A DNA stretch of 63,620 nucleotides, taken from positions 1-63,620 of the forward strand of contig NZ_JASISP010000024.1 in assembly GCF_030063185.1 (NCBI RefSeq). Reading direction: 5' to 3'. The notes beneath the pieces were generated by a model. It did no database searches, had not been told where the DNA came from, and saw nothing but the letters and a program-made list of their open reading frames with translations. How positions within the stretch are numbered: position 1 is the first letter of the stretch; each line of letters starts with the position of its first letter. Source of the DNA: Arthrobacter sp. H35-D1. GTDB lineage: Bacteria; Actinomycetota; Actinomycetes; Actinomycetales; Micrococcaceae. Of the stretch, positions 1 to 9,648 are shown in pieces. Made by a program: the position numbers and the translations under genes.

Positions 1-952
1 AACCGCCGGCAAACTGTCCGCGGGCCGAGCGCTTGGACAAATCTTCCGGCAACGTGACGGCAGCGAGGACTTTTTCCTTTTCGGCACGCAGGTGGTCGGC
101 GTTGAAGGAGATGGGTTCCTCCATGGCTGTCAGCGCCAGCAGCTGCAGCAGGTGGTTCTGCATGACGTCGCGGGCCGCACCCACACCGTCGTAGTAGCCT
201 GCACGGCCGCCGGTGCCAATGTCCTCGGCCATGGTGATCTGCACATGGTCCACGTAGTTGGCGTTCCACAACGGCTCGAAGAGCTGGTTGGCAAAGCGCA
301 GGGCCAAAATGTTCTGGACCGTTTCCTTGCCCAGGTAGTGGTCAATCCTAAACACTGCATCCGGCGGGAAGACCGACTCCACAATGTCGTTCAGGGCCCG
401 TGCAGAGGCCAAGTCGTGGCCGAAGGGCTTTTCAATGACAACACGGCGCCAGCTCTCGTCCTGGGTCTGTGCCAGTCCGTGCTCGGAGAGCTGGCGGCAC
501 ACCAATTCAAAGGCCTTGGGTGGAATGGAGAGATAAAAGGCGTGGTTGCCGCGCGTGCCGCGCACTTCATCAAGCTCGGCAAGCGTCGTCTTCAACCGTT
601 CAAAAGCGTCGTCGTCGTCAAATTCGCCCTGGACAAAACGGATGCCCTCGCGCAGCTGGTTCCACACGCTCTCGTCAAAGGGGGTGCGGCAATGCGCCTC
701 GACGGAGGCCTTGACCTCCGCGGCGAAATCTTCATCCGCCCAGGAACGGCGGGCAAAGCCCACCAGGGCAAAACTGGGCGGCAACAAGCCACGGTTGGCC
801 AGGTCGTACACGGCAGGCATGAGCTTCTTGCGTGCCAGGTCCCCCGTGACTCCAAAGAGCACCAGGGACGAAGGACCCGGAACCCGGGACAGCCGCCTGT
901 CGCGACTGTCCCGGAGCGGGTTTCCATTGGAGGTTGAGGCAGAGTTGGACAT
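1..952 (-). CDS. zwf: Glucose-6-phosphate dehydrogenase, 5' part (runs off the window)
   Basis: Oxidises glucose-6-phosphate with NAD(P)+ at the entry of the oxidative pentose-phosphate pathway. I translated the minus strand by hand: ATG at 952-950 opens a frame with no stop to the edge (about 317 codons). The nucleotide-binding signature SSLVLFGVTGDLARKKLMP follows an Arg/Ser/Pro-rich N-terminal stretch (NPLRDSRDRRLSRVPGP) that looks like a low-complexity addition. Further on, FYLSIPPK and the remaining frame fit the family. It starts 16 bp after the pgi stop and is the last visible gene of the tkt-tal-pgi-zwf cluster. The C-terminus is outside the window. Confidence 0.95.
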   Translation of the reverse strand, partial: MSNSASTSNGNPLRDSRDRRLSRVPGPSSLVLFGVTGDLARKKLMPAVYDLANRGLLPPSFALVGFARRSWADEDFAAEVKASVEAHCRTPFDESVWNQLREGIRFVQGEFDDDDAFERLKTTLAELDEVRGTRGNHAFYLSIPPKAFELVCRQLSEHGLAQTQDESWRRVVIEKPFGHDLASARALNDIVESVFPPDAVFRIDHYLGKETVQNILALRFANQLFEPLWNANYVDHVQITMAEDIGTGGRAGYYDGVGAARDVMQNHLLQLLALTAMEEPISFNADHLRAEKEKVLAAVTLPEDLSKRSARGQFAGG

Positions 953-968
953 CTGTTGGAAGGTACCC

Positions 969-2606
969 TTATGCGTCGAAGGGGCGGCCGGCAAGTGCGG
1001 CCACCGCGGTTTGAAGTTGAGCCACGCCGGCGGCCACATCCGTCATGTGCAAGCGCAGCACCGGACGTCCATGGTCTGCCAGCACGGCGGCATCGCCGGC
1101 GGCTTGGGCGGCAATCAGCTCCCCAAAGCTAAACGGCCGCTGCGGAATTGCCAAGTCCTGTGCGGCGGCACCGGTAACTTGCAGGAAGACGCCAACGGCC
1201 GGGCCACCCTTGTGGAACTGTCCCGTGGAGTGCAGGAAACGCGGGCCCCAGCCAAACGTGACGGGACGGTCCGTTGCTTCCGCCAGCCCGTCCCGGATCT
1301 CCGCCATGGAAGCGTGGGCCAGCCGGTCAAGGTACGCCTGAACGCTGAGGTAACCATCGGCCGGGAGCGCTCCGGCCAAGACGGTGAGCGCCTGGGCCAG
1401 CGTGGCGGCGCCAGCCAGCCATCCGGCGTCGTGGTTGGCTGTGCGCACCTCGATGGCACCGTCGGTGAACAGTGCCGGCGTGGGGGCCGGGGTGGCGTCC
1501 AGCATGCCGCGGGCCGCGGTCTTGGCCGCCTCTACGTCGGGCTGGTCGAAGGGGTTGATGCCGAGCAGGCGGCCGGCGACGGCGGTGGCAAATTCCCACA
1601 CCATCATCTGCGCGCCCAGGCTGCCGGCAATGCTCACTTCATTTTCGCCCAGCTCAACGTCGGCATCCCCGGACACGAGGCGGACCACAAGTACATCCGC
1701 AGCGCCTGCACCGACCTCGGGCGATGCAGGTTCGGCGACGACGGGCAGCACGCCCGTGCCCTGCTTGCCGGTGGATTCGGCGATGAGCTGCTCGGCCCAG
1801 TCGGCGAAGCCAACGATGCCCGAGCCTTCATCGACGATGACAATTTTGTTGCGCAAGGGCGCGGTTCCGCCCAGGGCGGCGCCGAGGCGCAGTCCCACGT
1901 TGTCAACGTCGTCGTCGCGCAGCATTTCAGCGGCTTCTTCGGCCGAATCAAGCAGTGCGGCGATGTCCACGCCGGCCAGGCCGGAGGGGACCAGGCCAAA
2001 GGCTGTCAGCCCGGAGTAACGCCCGCCCACGTTGGGGTCGGCGTTGAAGACCTTGCGGTATCCGGCTTCGCGGGCCGCACAGTCAAGGGGCGAGCCCGGA
2101 TCGGTGACAATGATGATGCGCGAAGCGGCATCGATGCCGGCCTTCGTGAACTCCTGCTCGAAGATGCGGCGCTGGGAATCAGTTTCCAGGGTGGAACCCG
2201 ATTTGGAGGACACCACAATGGCCGTGGTGGACAAGCGGTCGCCCACCGCCGCCCGGACCTGGTCGGGATCCGTGCTGTCCAGGACGCCGAGTTCGACTCC
2301 GGCGGTGGCCGCTATGACTTCGGGTGCCAGGGAGGAACCGCCCATGCCGCAGAGCACGATGTGGTTGATGCCCTCGGCCCGAAGTTCATCGCGCAGGGCA
2401 ATGATCTCCGCAAGCAGGGGTGCGGAAACTTCGGGTGCCTCGACCCAGCCAAGCCGGACGGCAGACTCGGCTTCGGCGTCGGCGCCCCACAAAGTGGGGT
2501 CCTTGGCGAAGATCCGGGAGGGCACCTGGTCGGCAACAAGGGACATCAGATGGGTGGCGCCGGCTTCCTGCGCGGCGCCGGTCGCTGCAAATGCCAGTGA
2601 TGTCAT
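969..2606 (-). CDS. pgi: Glucose-6-phosphate isomerase
   Basis: Interconverts glucose-6-phosphate and fructose-6-phosphate in the cytoplasm. The 545-residue protein has SIS-type sugar-phosphate binding motifs: LCGMGGSSLAPEV (about residue 86), VVSSKSGSTLETD (about 130) and GGRYSGLTAFGLVPSGLAG (about 193). It is of the divergent actinobacterial type that follows a transaldolase; the same fold occurs in fused Tal-Pgi proteins. The start lies 5 bp after the tal stop and zwf begins 16 bp downstream, so the genes are probably co-transcribed. A 684-codon frame on the opposite strand is a composition artefact. Confidence 0.93.
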   Translation of the reverse strand: MTSLAFAATGAAQEAGATHLMSLVADQVPSRIFAKDPTLWGADAEAESAVRLGWVEAPEVSAPLLAEIIALRDELRAEGINHIVLCGMGGSSLAPEVIAATAGVELGVLDSTDPDQVRAAVGDRLSTTAIVVSSKSGSTLETDSQRRIFEQEFTKAGIDAASRIIIVTDPGSPLDCAAREAGYRKVFNADPNVGGRYSGLTAFGLVPSGLAGVDIAALLDSAEEAAEMLRDDDVDNVGLRLGAALGGTAPLRNKIVIVDEGSGIVGFADWAEQLIAESTGKQGTGVLPVVAEPASPEVGAGAADVLVVRLVSGDADVELGENEVSIAGSLGAQMMVWEFATAVAGRLLGINPFDQPDVEAAKTAARGMLDATPAPTPALFTDGAIEVRTANHDAGWLAGAATLAQALTVLAGALPADGYLSVQAYLDRLAHASMAEIRDGLAEATDRPVTFGWGPRFLHSTGQFHKGGPAVGVFLQVTGAAAQDLAIPQRPFSFGELIAAQAAGDAAVLADHGRPVLRLHMTDVAAGVAQLQTAVAALAGRPFDA

Positions 2607-2611
2607 GGTGC

Positions 2612-3733
2612 TTAGGATTCCGCACCTGCAGCATCCAGGGCGTCCTGGACATGCTTGAGCAATTCTTTCCAGCTGGCAACGAACTTCTCCAGGCCTTCAG
2701 TTTCAAGCAGTGCCACAACCTCGTTGTAGGAGATGCCGAGGCCTTCGAGCTGGTTGAGCAGGGAGTTGGCTTCCGCGTAGGTGCCGGTGATGGTGTCGCC
2801 GGTGACAACGCCGTGGTCGAAGGTCGCGTCGAGGGTCTTCTCCGGCATCGTGTTCACCACGTTGGCTGCCACCAGTTCGGTAACGTACAGCGTGTCCGGG
2901 TAGGCCGGGTTCTTGACTCCGGTGGAGGCCCACAAGGGACGCTGGGGGAGGGCGCCGGCGTCGGCCAGCAGTGCCCAGCGCTCGGAGCTGAAGACTTCCT
3001 CGAACACTTGGTAGGCAAGCCGGGCATTGGCCAGCCCGGCCTTGCCCTTCAGCGCTGCCGCCTCTTCGGTGCCAAGGGCGTCCAGACGGCTGTCAATCTC
3101 CGAGTCCACGCGGGAGACGAAGAAGGATGCCACGGAGTGGATGTCGGCCAGGTTGTGGCCGTTGGCCTTGGCCAGTTCCAGGCCGCTGAGGAAGGCGTTG
3201 ACAACCGCGCGGTAGCGCTCAAGGGAGAAGATCAGGGTGACGTTGACGCTGATGCCTGCGCCGATGGTGGCAGTAATGGCTTCAAGGCCCTCAACCGTTG
3301 CCGGGATCTTGATGTAGACGTTCTTCTTGTCCACCTTGGCGTAGAGACGCTTGGCCTCGGCAATGGTGCCTTCGGTGTCCCAGGCCTTGCGTGGGTCGAC
3401 TTCGATGGAGACGCGGCCGTCAACACCCTGGGTGGCTTCGGCGACGGGGGCAAAAAGATCGCAGCCGTCGGCAACGTCGGCCGTGGTGAGTTCAAAGACG
3501 GCATCCTCGGCACCGACGCCTGCGGCGGAGAACTTCTTCAGCTCCGGCTTGTAATCGGCACTCTTGGTGATGGCTGCTTCGAAGATGCTGGGGTTCGTGG
3601 TGACCCCTACAACGTTCTTTTCCGCAATGAGCTTGGCCAGGCTGCCGCTGTTGAGGCGGGTGCGGGACAGGTCGTCAAGCCAGATGGAGACACCGGCGGC
3701 GGAGAGAGCGGCGGTGGGTGTTGAGTTTGTCAT
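2612..3733 (-). CDS. tal: Transaldolase
   Basis: Transfers a dihydroxyacetone unit between sugar phosphates in the non-oxidative pentose-phosphate pathway. 373 residues, the usual size for the actinobacterial TalB-type enzyme. Visible motifs are [10 protein letters not shown] near the N-terminus, [15 protein letters not shown] (about residue 42), [14 protein letters not shown] (about 108) and the Schiff-base lysine in [12 protein letters not shown] (about 140). The ATG is preceded by AAGGAAG. It sits between tkt and pgi on the same strand; the 148 bp to the tkt stop contain a hairpin. Confidence 0.96.
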   Translation of the reverse strand: MTNSTPTAALSAAGVSIWLDDLSRTRLNSGSLAKLIAEKNVVGVTTNPSIFEAAITKSADYKPELKKFSAAGVGAEDAVFELTTADVADGCDLFAPVAEATQGVDGRVSIEVDPRKAWDTEGTIAEAKRLYAKVDKKNVYIKIPATVEGLEAITATIGAGISVNVTLIFSLERYRAVVNAFLSGLELAKANGHNLADIHSVASFFVSRVDSEIDSRLDALGTEEAAALKGKAGLANARLAYQVFEEVFSSERWALLADAGALPQRPLWASTGVKNPAYPDTLYVTELVAANVVNTMPEKTLDATFDHGVVTGDTITGTYAEANSLLNQLEGLGISYNEVVALLETEGLEKFVASWKELLKHVQDALDAAGAES

Positions 3734-3845
3734 ATTGCTACTTCCTTAAGTTCGAGGGTCCTGCATTCTTCAGCACTGCAGGCGGGGGTTCCATTCCCCG
3801 TGCCGCCGGGAATCGCCGACGGCACAGAGGACGGGAGGAACAGGG

Positions 3846-3867
3846 CAGGCGGTTTTTGCTCCGCCTG
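3846..3867 (-). terminator. Hairpin between tkt and tal
   Basis: CAGGCGG (3846-3852) pairs with CCGCCTG (3861-3867) around an 8-nt loop, just past the tkt stop on the minus strand. No T-run follows, so it may be a weak terminator or an RNA-processing or stability hairpin rather than a full stop. Confidence 0.4.
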
Positions 3868-3881
3868 GCGCGCCGGTGGGG

Positions 3882-6008
3882 CTAGGCGCTTGCTGCGACC
3901 AGGGAATCCTTGGCCGCGGCGGTGACGGCTTCGGCGGTGATGCCAAATTCGTTGAACAAGACCTTGTAGTCGGCGGAGGCGCCGAAGTGTTCCAGCGAGA
4001 TCGACCGGCCTGCGTCGCCGACGATTTCCCGCCAGCCCAGGGCAAGTCCGGCTTCGACGGAGACACGGGCTTTCACGGCCTTCGGCAGAACCCGCTCCCG
4101 GTACTCGGCGGTCTGGGCGTTGAACCACTCGACACAGGGCATGGAGACAACGCGGGCGGCGATGCCTTCCGCGGCCAGCGCCTCGCGTGCCTCCACAGCC
4201 AACTGGACCTCGGAGCCGGTCGCGACGAGAATCACGTGGGGGGCGACCACTGCGCCGTCGGACACTGCCTCGGCCAGCACATAGCCGCCCTGTGCCACGC
4301 CGTCGGCCGATGCGAATTCGGTGGCGGTGGCTGCGCCGGTGCCGCGTGCATAGGTGGGGATGTTCTGGCGGGTCAGCACGATGCCGGAGGGGTTGGCAGT
4401 GGTTTCCAGGATCTTCTTCCAAGCTCCAGCCACTTCGTTGGCGTCGCCTGGGCGCACCACGGCCAGGCCCGGAATGGCGCGCAGGGTAGCGAGTTGTTCG
4501 ACCGGCTGGTGGGTGGGTCCGTCCTCGCCCAGGCCGATGGAGTCGTGCGTCCACACGTAGATGGAGGGCACGCCCATGAGGGCGGAGAGGCGGATGGCCG
4601 GGCGCTGGTAGTCGCTGAAGATCAGGAACGTTCCAGAGTAGGCGCGGGTGGGGCCGCCCAGGTGGATGCCGTTGACAATGGCGGCGGCCGCATGCTCCCG
4701 GATGCCAAAGTGCAGGACGCGGCCGTAGGGTCCGCCGGACCAGGCAGCGGTCTGCCGTGAAGCGGGCACGAAGGAGCCGGTGCCTTCAAGGGTGGTGTTG
4801 TTTGAACCGGCCAGGTCGCAGGAGCCGCCCCAGAGTTCGGGCAGCACCTCGGCGATCGCGTTGAGCACCTTGCCGGAAGCGGCGCGGGTGGAGACGTCCT
4901 TGCCGCCTTCAAAGGCCGGAAGGTTCTCTTCCCAACCGCTCGGCAACTCCTTGTTCCTGATGCGCTCCAGCAGGGCTGCGTTCTCGGGATTGGACTGGGC
5001 CCAGGCGTTGAATTCCGTGTCCCAGTCCTTGTGGGCTGCGGCGCCTCGCTGCACAAGCTGGCGGGCGTGGTCCAAGACATCCGGTTCAACGTCGAAGTGC
5101 TTTTCCGGGTCAAAGCCGAGAGCTTCCTTCACTGCGGCAACTTCGGAAGCGCCCAGGGCAGAGCCGTGGATCCCGCCGGTGTTCTGCTTCTTCGGCGCCG
5201 GGTAGCCGATGATGGTGCGCAGGGAGATGATGGAAGGCTTGTTCGTCTCGGCCTTGGCTGCGGCCAACGCCGAGTGCAGCTCTTGCACGTCCTCGACGTA
5301 TTCGCCGGTCTTCGTCCAGTCCACCCGCTGCACATGCCAGCCGTAGGCTTCATAACGCTTGAGCACGTCTTCGGAGTAGGCGATGTTGGTGTCGTCTTCA
5401 ATGGAGATGTGGTTGGAGTCGTACACAACCACCAAGTTCCCCAACTCCTGGTGTCCGGCCAGGGAGGACGCTTCGCTCGTGACACCTTCTTGCAGGTCGC
5501 CGTCGGAGGCAATGACCCACACGGTGTGGTCGAACGGGCTGGTGCCCGCTGCGGCGTCGGGGTCCATCATGCCGCGCATGCGGCGCTGGGAATAGGCAAA
5601 GCCAACGGCGGAGGCAAGGCCCTGGCCCAGGGGGCCGGTGGTGATCTCAACGCCCTTGGTGTGCTTGTATTCGGGGTGTCCCGGGGTCAAGGAACCCCAG
5701 GTGCGCAGTGCTTGAAGGTCGGAGAGTTCCAAGCCGTAGCCGGAGAGGAACAGTTGCACGTACAGGGTGAGCGAGGTGTGGCCGGGGGAGAGAATGAAGC
5801 GGTCGCGGCCCAGCCAGTCGGGATCCGAGGGGTCCAGACGCATGATTTTTTGGAACAACAGGTATGCGGCGGGCGCCAGGGACATGGCGGTTCCGGGGTG
5901 TCCATTGCCCACCTTTTCAACGGCGTCGGCAGCCAAAACGCGGGCAGTGTCCACTGCACGCTGATCGTTGGCGGTCCAGGTGAACGATGGCAAATCCAAA
6001 TGTGACAC
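3882..6008 (-). CDS. tkt: Transketolase
   Basis: Thiamine-diphosphate enzyme that moves two-carbon units between sugar phosphates. From the GTG at 6008 (VSHLDLPSFTW) the protein has 708 residues. GAGAGG lies upstream of this GTG, and the frame extends 37 codons further up without family resemblance, so I chose the GTG. Motifs: VGNGHPGTAMSLAPAAY, ILSPGHTSLTLYVQLF, TTGPLGQGLASAVGFA, the ThDP-binding IASDGDLQEGVTSEA followed by NHISIEDDT, and C-terminal GLGEDGPTHQPVEQLATLRA. It heads the minus-strand cluster and is divergent from ctaB. Confidence 0.96.
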   Translation of the reverse strand: MSHLDLPSFTWTANDQRAVDTARVLAADAVEKVGNGHPGTAMSLAPAAYLLFQKIMRLDPSDPDWLGRDRFILSPGHTSLTLYVQLFLSGYGLELSDLQALRTWGSLTPGHPEYKHTKGVEITTGPLGQGLASAVGFAYSQRRMRGMMDPDAAAGTSPFDHTVWVIASDGDLQEGVTSEASSLAGHQELGNLVVVYDSNHISIEDDTNIAYSEDVLKRYEAYGWHVQRVDWTKTGEYVEDVQELHSALAAAKAETNKPSIISLRTIIGYPAPKKQNTGGIHGSALGASEVAAVKEALGFDPEKHFDVEPDVLDHARQLVQRGAAAHKDWDTEFNAWAQSNPENAALLERIRNKELPSGWEENLPAFEGGKDVSTRAASGKVLNAIAEVLPELWGGSCDLAGSNNTTLEGTGSFVPASRQTAAWSGGPYGRVLHFGIREHAAAAIVNGIHLGGPTRAYSGTFLIFSDYQRPAIRLSALMGVPSIYVWTHDSIGLGEDGPTHQPVEQLATLRAIPGLAVVRPGDANEVAGAWKKILETTANPSGIVLTRQNIPTYARGTGAATATEFASADGVAQGGYVLAEAVSDGAVVAPHVILVATGSEVQLAVEAREALAAEGIAARVVSMPCVEWFNAQTAEYRERVLPKAVKARVSVEAGLALGWREIVGDAGRSISLEHFGASADYKVLFNEFGITAEAVTAAAKDSLVAASA

Positions 6009-6045
6009 TGACGGGTCCCTCTCGTTATGGGCATAGATGGTGCGG

Positions 6046-6063
6046 GTGCATGCAGGCATGCAC
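6046..6063. promoter_or_regulatory. Palindrome in the tkt leader/promoter region
   Basis: GTGCATGC-AG-GCATGCAC is a perfect inverted repeat with 8-bp arms and a 2-bp spacer, 38-55 bp upstream of the chosen tkt start. The symmetry suggests an operator, but I do not recognise the regulator. Confidence 0.4.
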
Positions 6064-6282
6064 AACAAACTAAAAACCTGTCGCGACCGTTCTTTCACGA
6101 AAACCCCTGCCACCCCCATGATGCTTGGGGGTCATGGGTGGGGGAAGTGGATTCCCGCACGCCAAGGCTGCAGCATGCTCCGGCCGGGTCGGACGTCTCT
6201 AAAGTTACACGAGTTGGGGCCCCACATGCGATTAGTTTTCATATGTTGAGAATTTCCATCTCAATCCGTCCCTTGTGCGGCC

Positions 6283-6313
6283 TTGGTGCAGTAGTCGGGG
6301 GAACGGCTATGAT
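6283..6313 (+). promoter_or_regulatory. Candidate sigma-70-type promoter for ctaB
   Basis: TATGAT (6308-6313) is a good -10 match; TTGGTG (6283-6288) is a possible -35 with a slightly long 19-bp spacer. It lies 54 bp upstream of the ctaB start. The rest of the 358-bp tkt-ctaB intergenic stretch shows no gene. Confidence 0.4.
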
Positions 6314-6366
6314 ATGTAGAGTCCCAAACCTGTGCGTTGGCCTTTCCTTGTGGGAGCGGCGGCGTC

Positions 6367-7377
6367 ATGGGTGAATTATCTGCGCCGAATCAACAACGAA
6401 ACATGGTGACATTACCCGTGAGTGCAACGCATCGCCCGGCCGCCGAAACTTCTGCAAAAGTTTCGATCGGTTTTTCGGAAAAGGCCAAGGGCTACCTGGC
6501 CCTGACAAAACCGAGAGTCGTGGAACTGCTTCTCGTCACCACTTTGCCCACCATGTTTTATGCGCACGGCTTTGCCGGCAACATTGGCGTGCCGAGCCTG
6601 TGGCTCATGGTTGCCACCATGGTGGGCGGCGCCTTGGCAGCGGGTGCCTCCGGCGCCTTCAACTGCTACATCGACCGCGACATTGACAAGGTCATGCACC
6701 GCACCTCCAAGCGGCCGCTGGTGACGGGCGTCATCACCCCGCGTGAAGCGCTGGTGTTCTCCTGGATCCTGACGGTGCTGGCGGTGGTCCTGCTGTGGAG
6801 CATCAACCCACTCACGGGAATGCTCGGAATCGGTGCCATCTTCCTGTACGTGGTGGTGTACTCCCTGATTCTCAAGCGGCGCACCACGCAGAACATCGTG
6901 TGGGGCGGAGCGGCCGGTTGCATGCCGGTGCTGATCGCCTGGGCGGCCGTGACGAACACTGTTCAGTGGCCCGCCGTGATTCTTTTCATGATTATTTTCC
7001 TCTGGACCCCGCCGCACTACTGGCCCCTGTCGATGCGGTACAGCGACGACTACAACGCCGTGAACGTCCCCATGCTCGGCGCCGTGGCCGGTTCACGCAC
7101 TGTGGCAGTGCAGGTTGTGCTTTACACCTGGGCCATGGTGGTCTGTTCGCTGCTCATGGTCCCGCTGGGCGGGGCCGGGATCGTCTACACGGTGACCACC
7201 GCTGCCGCCGGCATCTGGTTCCTGTACGAAGCCCACACGCTCTACAACAACTCCACGAAGAACCTTGTCACCAAGCAAAACGCCATGAAGGTCTTCCACG
7301 TCTCCATCACGTATTTGACGCTCGTGTTCCTGTCCCTGGCCGTGGACCCCTTCGTCGGGTCGCCCTTGATGGGCTAG
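6367..7377 (+). CDS. ctaB: Protoheme IX farnesyltransferase (heme O synthase)
   Basis: UbiA-family membrane prenyltransferase that farnesylates protoheme to heme O, the precursor of heme A for cytochrome aa3. The chosen ATG (MGELSAPN, 336 residues) has GGGAG 10 nt upstream; an ATG at 6337 and one at 6403 are alternatives. [26 protein letters not shown] begins the core, followed by the Asp-rich prenyl-diphosphate motif [20 protein letters not shown] and the second motif [19 protein letters not shown], with about eight to nine hydrophobic helices. The partner ctaA lies at 8633-9634 on the other strand. A strong terminator follows. Confidence 0.95.
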   Translation: MGELSAPNQQRNMVTLPVSATHRPAAETSAKVSIGFSEKAKGYLALTKPRVVELLLVTTLPTMFYAHGFAGNIGVPSLWLMVATMVGGALAAGASGAFNCYIDRDIDKVMHRTSKRPLVTGVITPREALVFSWILTVLAVVLLWSINPLTGMLGIGAIFLYVVVYSLILKRRTTQNIVWGGAAGCMPVLIAWAAVTNTVQWPAVILFMIIFLWTPPHYWPLSMRYSDDYNAVNVPMLGAVAGSRTVAVQVVLYTWAMVVCSLLMVPLGGAGIVYTVTTAAAGIWFLYEAHTLYNNSTKNLVTKQNAMKVFHVSITYLTLVFLSLAVDPFVGSPLMG

Positions 7378-7398
7378 CAGGTTCTTGCAGAACGACGG

Positions 7399-7439
7399 CG
7401 GACGGTGCCTCCCAGCGCGGGGGCACCGTCCGTTTTTTT
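7399..7439 (+). terminator. Rho-independent terminator of ctaB
   Basis: An 11-bp perfect stem (7399-7409 with 7422-7432, GGACGGTGCC / GGCACCGTCC core) is followed directly by seven T residues, 22 bp after the ctaB stop. Confidence 0.92.
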
Positions 7440-7561
7440 GTGCCCGCAACTGCTGTGTCACGGGGGCGAACGTTGTGTTGACACGTCGGGACGACACCGG
7501 AAGGTGCCACAACGCCAGGGGTTTGGTGGCGACGCAACTCACTTCGAACGCGGGAGGTCAC

Positions 7562-8636
7562 GTGGAACTGTTGACCAGCGCCGACACTGCTGCCTTGGCG
7601 AAGCCTGGAGCCGGGAAAACAAACGTTTCCCTGTTCATGCCGACGCACAGGTTTGGCAGGGGAGTCGAGAGGGACCGGCCTAGATTCAAGAACCTCGTGG
7701 CCGGCGTCGAGGCGGTGCTGGAGAAAACGATGCGGTGTCCCGAGATCGACTCGCCACTCGCCCCCAGCGCACCTTCCGGGTGGCGGCACCGCTGCCGACA
7801 CTTGCCACGGTTGGGGACAAGCCGGTGCTGGGCCCATGCTCCGGCTGCTCTCCGGCGACGGCCAGTTTCTGGTGCTGGCACTGAGCCAGCGTGAGATTCG
7901 TTGGATGGAAGGCAGCCGCAACACGGTGGAGGGTGTCCAGCTGACCGCCGTGCCCACCAGCCTGAAGGATGCGGTCACCCCCAAGGAGCCCCGTTCGGAC
8001 ACCATGGCCCGGCCAGCGGCGACAGGCGGCCGTGGCGGCGGTTCCGCCATCTTCCACGGGCACGGAGCAGGGGATCGTCACGTGAAGACCATAGAGGTGG
8101 AACAGTTCCTTCGGGACGTTTCCAATGGGCTGAAGGAGGTGCTGGCAGGCCAGACCGTCCCGAGGGTGTTGGTCGGGCCTGATCACCTGGTCTCCGCCTA
8201 CCGCGAGGTCAACACCTACGCGAACGCCGTCGAAGGGGCTGTCAAGCACAATCCGGACAAGCTCTCCATCGAGGAACTGCACAAGATGGCGTGGCCGCTG
8301 ATCGAACAACGGCTGCGCGCCGACCGGGCACGGGTGATCGACCGATTCCACGAACTGCAAGGTACCGGGCGTGTCTCCGGCGATCTGGCGTCCGTTGCCG
8401 AGGCGGCAGCTGCCGGCCGTGTGGAGACGCTCTTCGTCAAGGCACACCCGTGGTGCTGGGAACGAGTTGTCGGCGAAGACGTGCCTGTCGTGGAGCTCGG
8501 CGCGGACCCGCGGTTCGCGGACTATGAATTGGTTGATGCAGCGGCGGTGGCGACGCTCGCCACGAATGGGCGAATCTTCACAACCTCCGAGACAGTCGCT
8601 TCCGGCAGCGAAGTTGCGGCAATCCTGCGGTACTAG
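7562..8636 (+). pseudogene. Broken baeRF family 3-like gene (bacterial eRF1-like protein)
   Basis: Three reading frames are needed to read the protein. The N-terminus starts at GTG 7562 (GGGAGG just upstream) with NVSLFMPTHRFGRGVERDRP. Near 7765 similarity jumps to the next frame (RTFRVAAPLPTLATVGD) with a missing middle segment. At about 7835 a single-base loss moves it to the third frame, which then runs intact to 8636 (LRLLSGDGQFLVLALSQREI, then a complete C-terminal domain ending VASGSEVAAILRY). These segments resemble the bacterial archaeo-eukaryotic release-factor (baeRF) family, whose cellular role is poorly known. The last 4 bp overlap the ctaA stop on the other strand. An internal ATG at 7836 could still give the C-terminal part. 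Confidence 0.75.
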
Positions 8637-9634
8637 GAGCCGGCTGCGACGACGTCCTTGCCGCGTCGCAGCGCCACGTCGATCAAGTTGGTGGCCACGG
8701 CCAGCGTCAACGAAGCACCCAGCATGTGAACCCCCACGAGGATCACCGGGATGCCGGTGAAGTACTGCCAATAGCCGATGAAGCCTTGGAACAGCACCGA
8801 GACAACGAGCAAGAATGCTGCGTTGCGGAGCATGTCGCCGCGGGGACTGCGCCAGAGCAGGATCACCAGCAGGACGGCGGTGGCCACCAGCACATAGACG
8901 GGCACCACGTGGATGCGCGTGGTGAGGTATCCGTCCAGTTCCATGCGGGGGGAGGTGGAATCGCCGGAATGCGGCCCCGATCCGGTGACAAGGGTCCCGA
9001 GCACCACGGCCAAGTAGCTTGCGACAGCGGCGACCACGCTGAGTTGGCGCACCAGTGGTCGGGCCCGGACAGCCGTGGCCGGGGACGTGCTTCCCGTGCG
9101 TCCATAGGCGCGGTTCACAAGCAACATGGAGACCACAACCAGGGCCGCCGAGACCAGGAAGTGCAGGCTCACCACATACGGGTTCAGGCCCGTCAGCACT
9201 GTGATGCCGCCGATGACGGCCTGCGCCGGAATGCTGGCCAGCAGCCCAAAGGCCAGCCAGAACAAGTCCTTGCGCTCCTTGCGCAGATTCCACAGCATCA
9301 CCAGCAAGGCAAGCCCGACGGCGGCCAGGGCGAAAGTGAGCGTGCGGTTGGCGAACTCGATGAAGCCGTGAATGCCCATTGCCGGAGTGTTGGTCAGCGA
9401 TTCGGCCGTGCACTTGGGCCAGGTGGGGCAGCCAAGCCCGGAACCCGTGACACGAACAACGCCGCCGGAGACAATCAGCACGCCCTGGCCGAGCAGCGAG
9501 GCAATGCTCAGGCGCCGGATGGCAGGGGTGACCGCTGTGGGAAGTTTGCCGGTGATGTTCCGCACCGTATTTGGCAATGGTGGTTGCGGCGCTCCCTGCG
9601 ATGTTCCTTGTGATGCCTTGCTGCTATGACTCAC
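8633..9634 (-). CDS. ctaA: Heme A synthase (COX15/CtaA family)
   Basis: Multi-pass membrane enzyme that oxidises heme O to heme A. Eight hydrophobic segments are visible, with VSGGVVRVTGSGLGCPTWPKC (note the Cys pair region), IHGFIEFANRTLTF (conserved EFxNR with His), LHFLVSAALVVV and VGVHMLGASLTLAVA, where the conserved heme-ligand histidines lie. I chose the GTG at 9634 because GAAAGG lies about 10 nt before it; ATGs at 9658 and 9667 would add 8 to 11 residues and overlap or touch the permease stop at 9649. It is last in a probable three-gene operon with the ABC exporter, 333 residues. Confidence 0.9.
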   Translation of the reverse strand: MSHSSKASQGTSQGAPQPPLPNTVRNITGKLPTAVTPAIRRLSIASLLGQGVLIVSGGVVRVTGSGLGCPTWPKCTAESLTNTPAMGIHGFIEFANRTLTFALAAVGLALLVMLWNLRKERKDLFWLAFGLLASIPAQAVIGGITVLTGLNPYVVSLHFLVSAALVVVSMLLVNRAYGRTGSTSPATAVRARPLVRQLSVVAAVASYLAVVLGTLVTGSGPHSGDSTSPRMELDGYLTTRIHVVPVYVLVATAVLLVILLWRSPRGDMLRNAAFLLVVSVLFQGFIGYWQYFTGIPVILVGVHMLGASLTLAVATNLIDVALRRGKDVVAAGS

Positions 9635-9648
9635 TTCAGTGACGCCTT

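Noticed and set aside
546-2600. 684-codon open frame on the plus strand
   Set aside because: It lies antisense to pgi and zwf, which have clear family motifs. The frame is open only because of the GC-biased third positions of the true genes.
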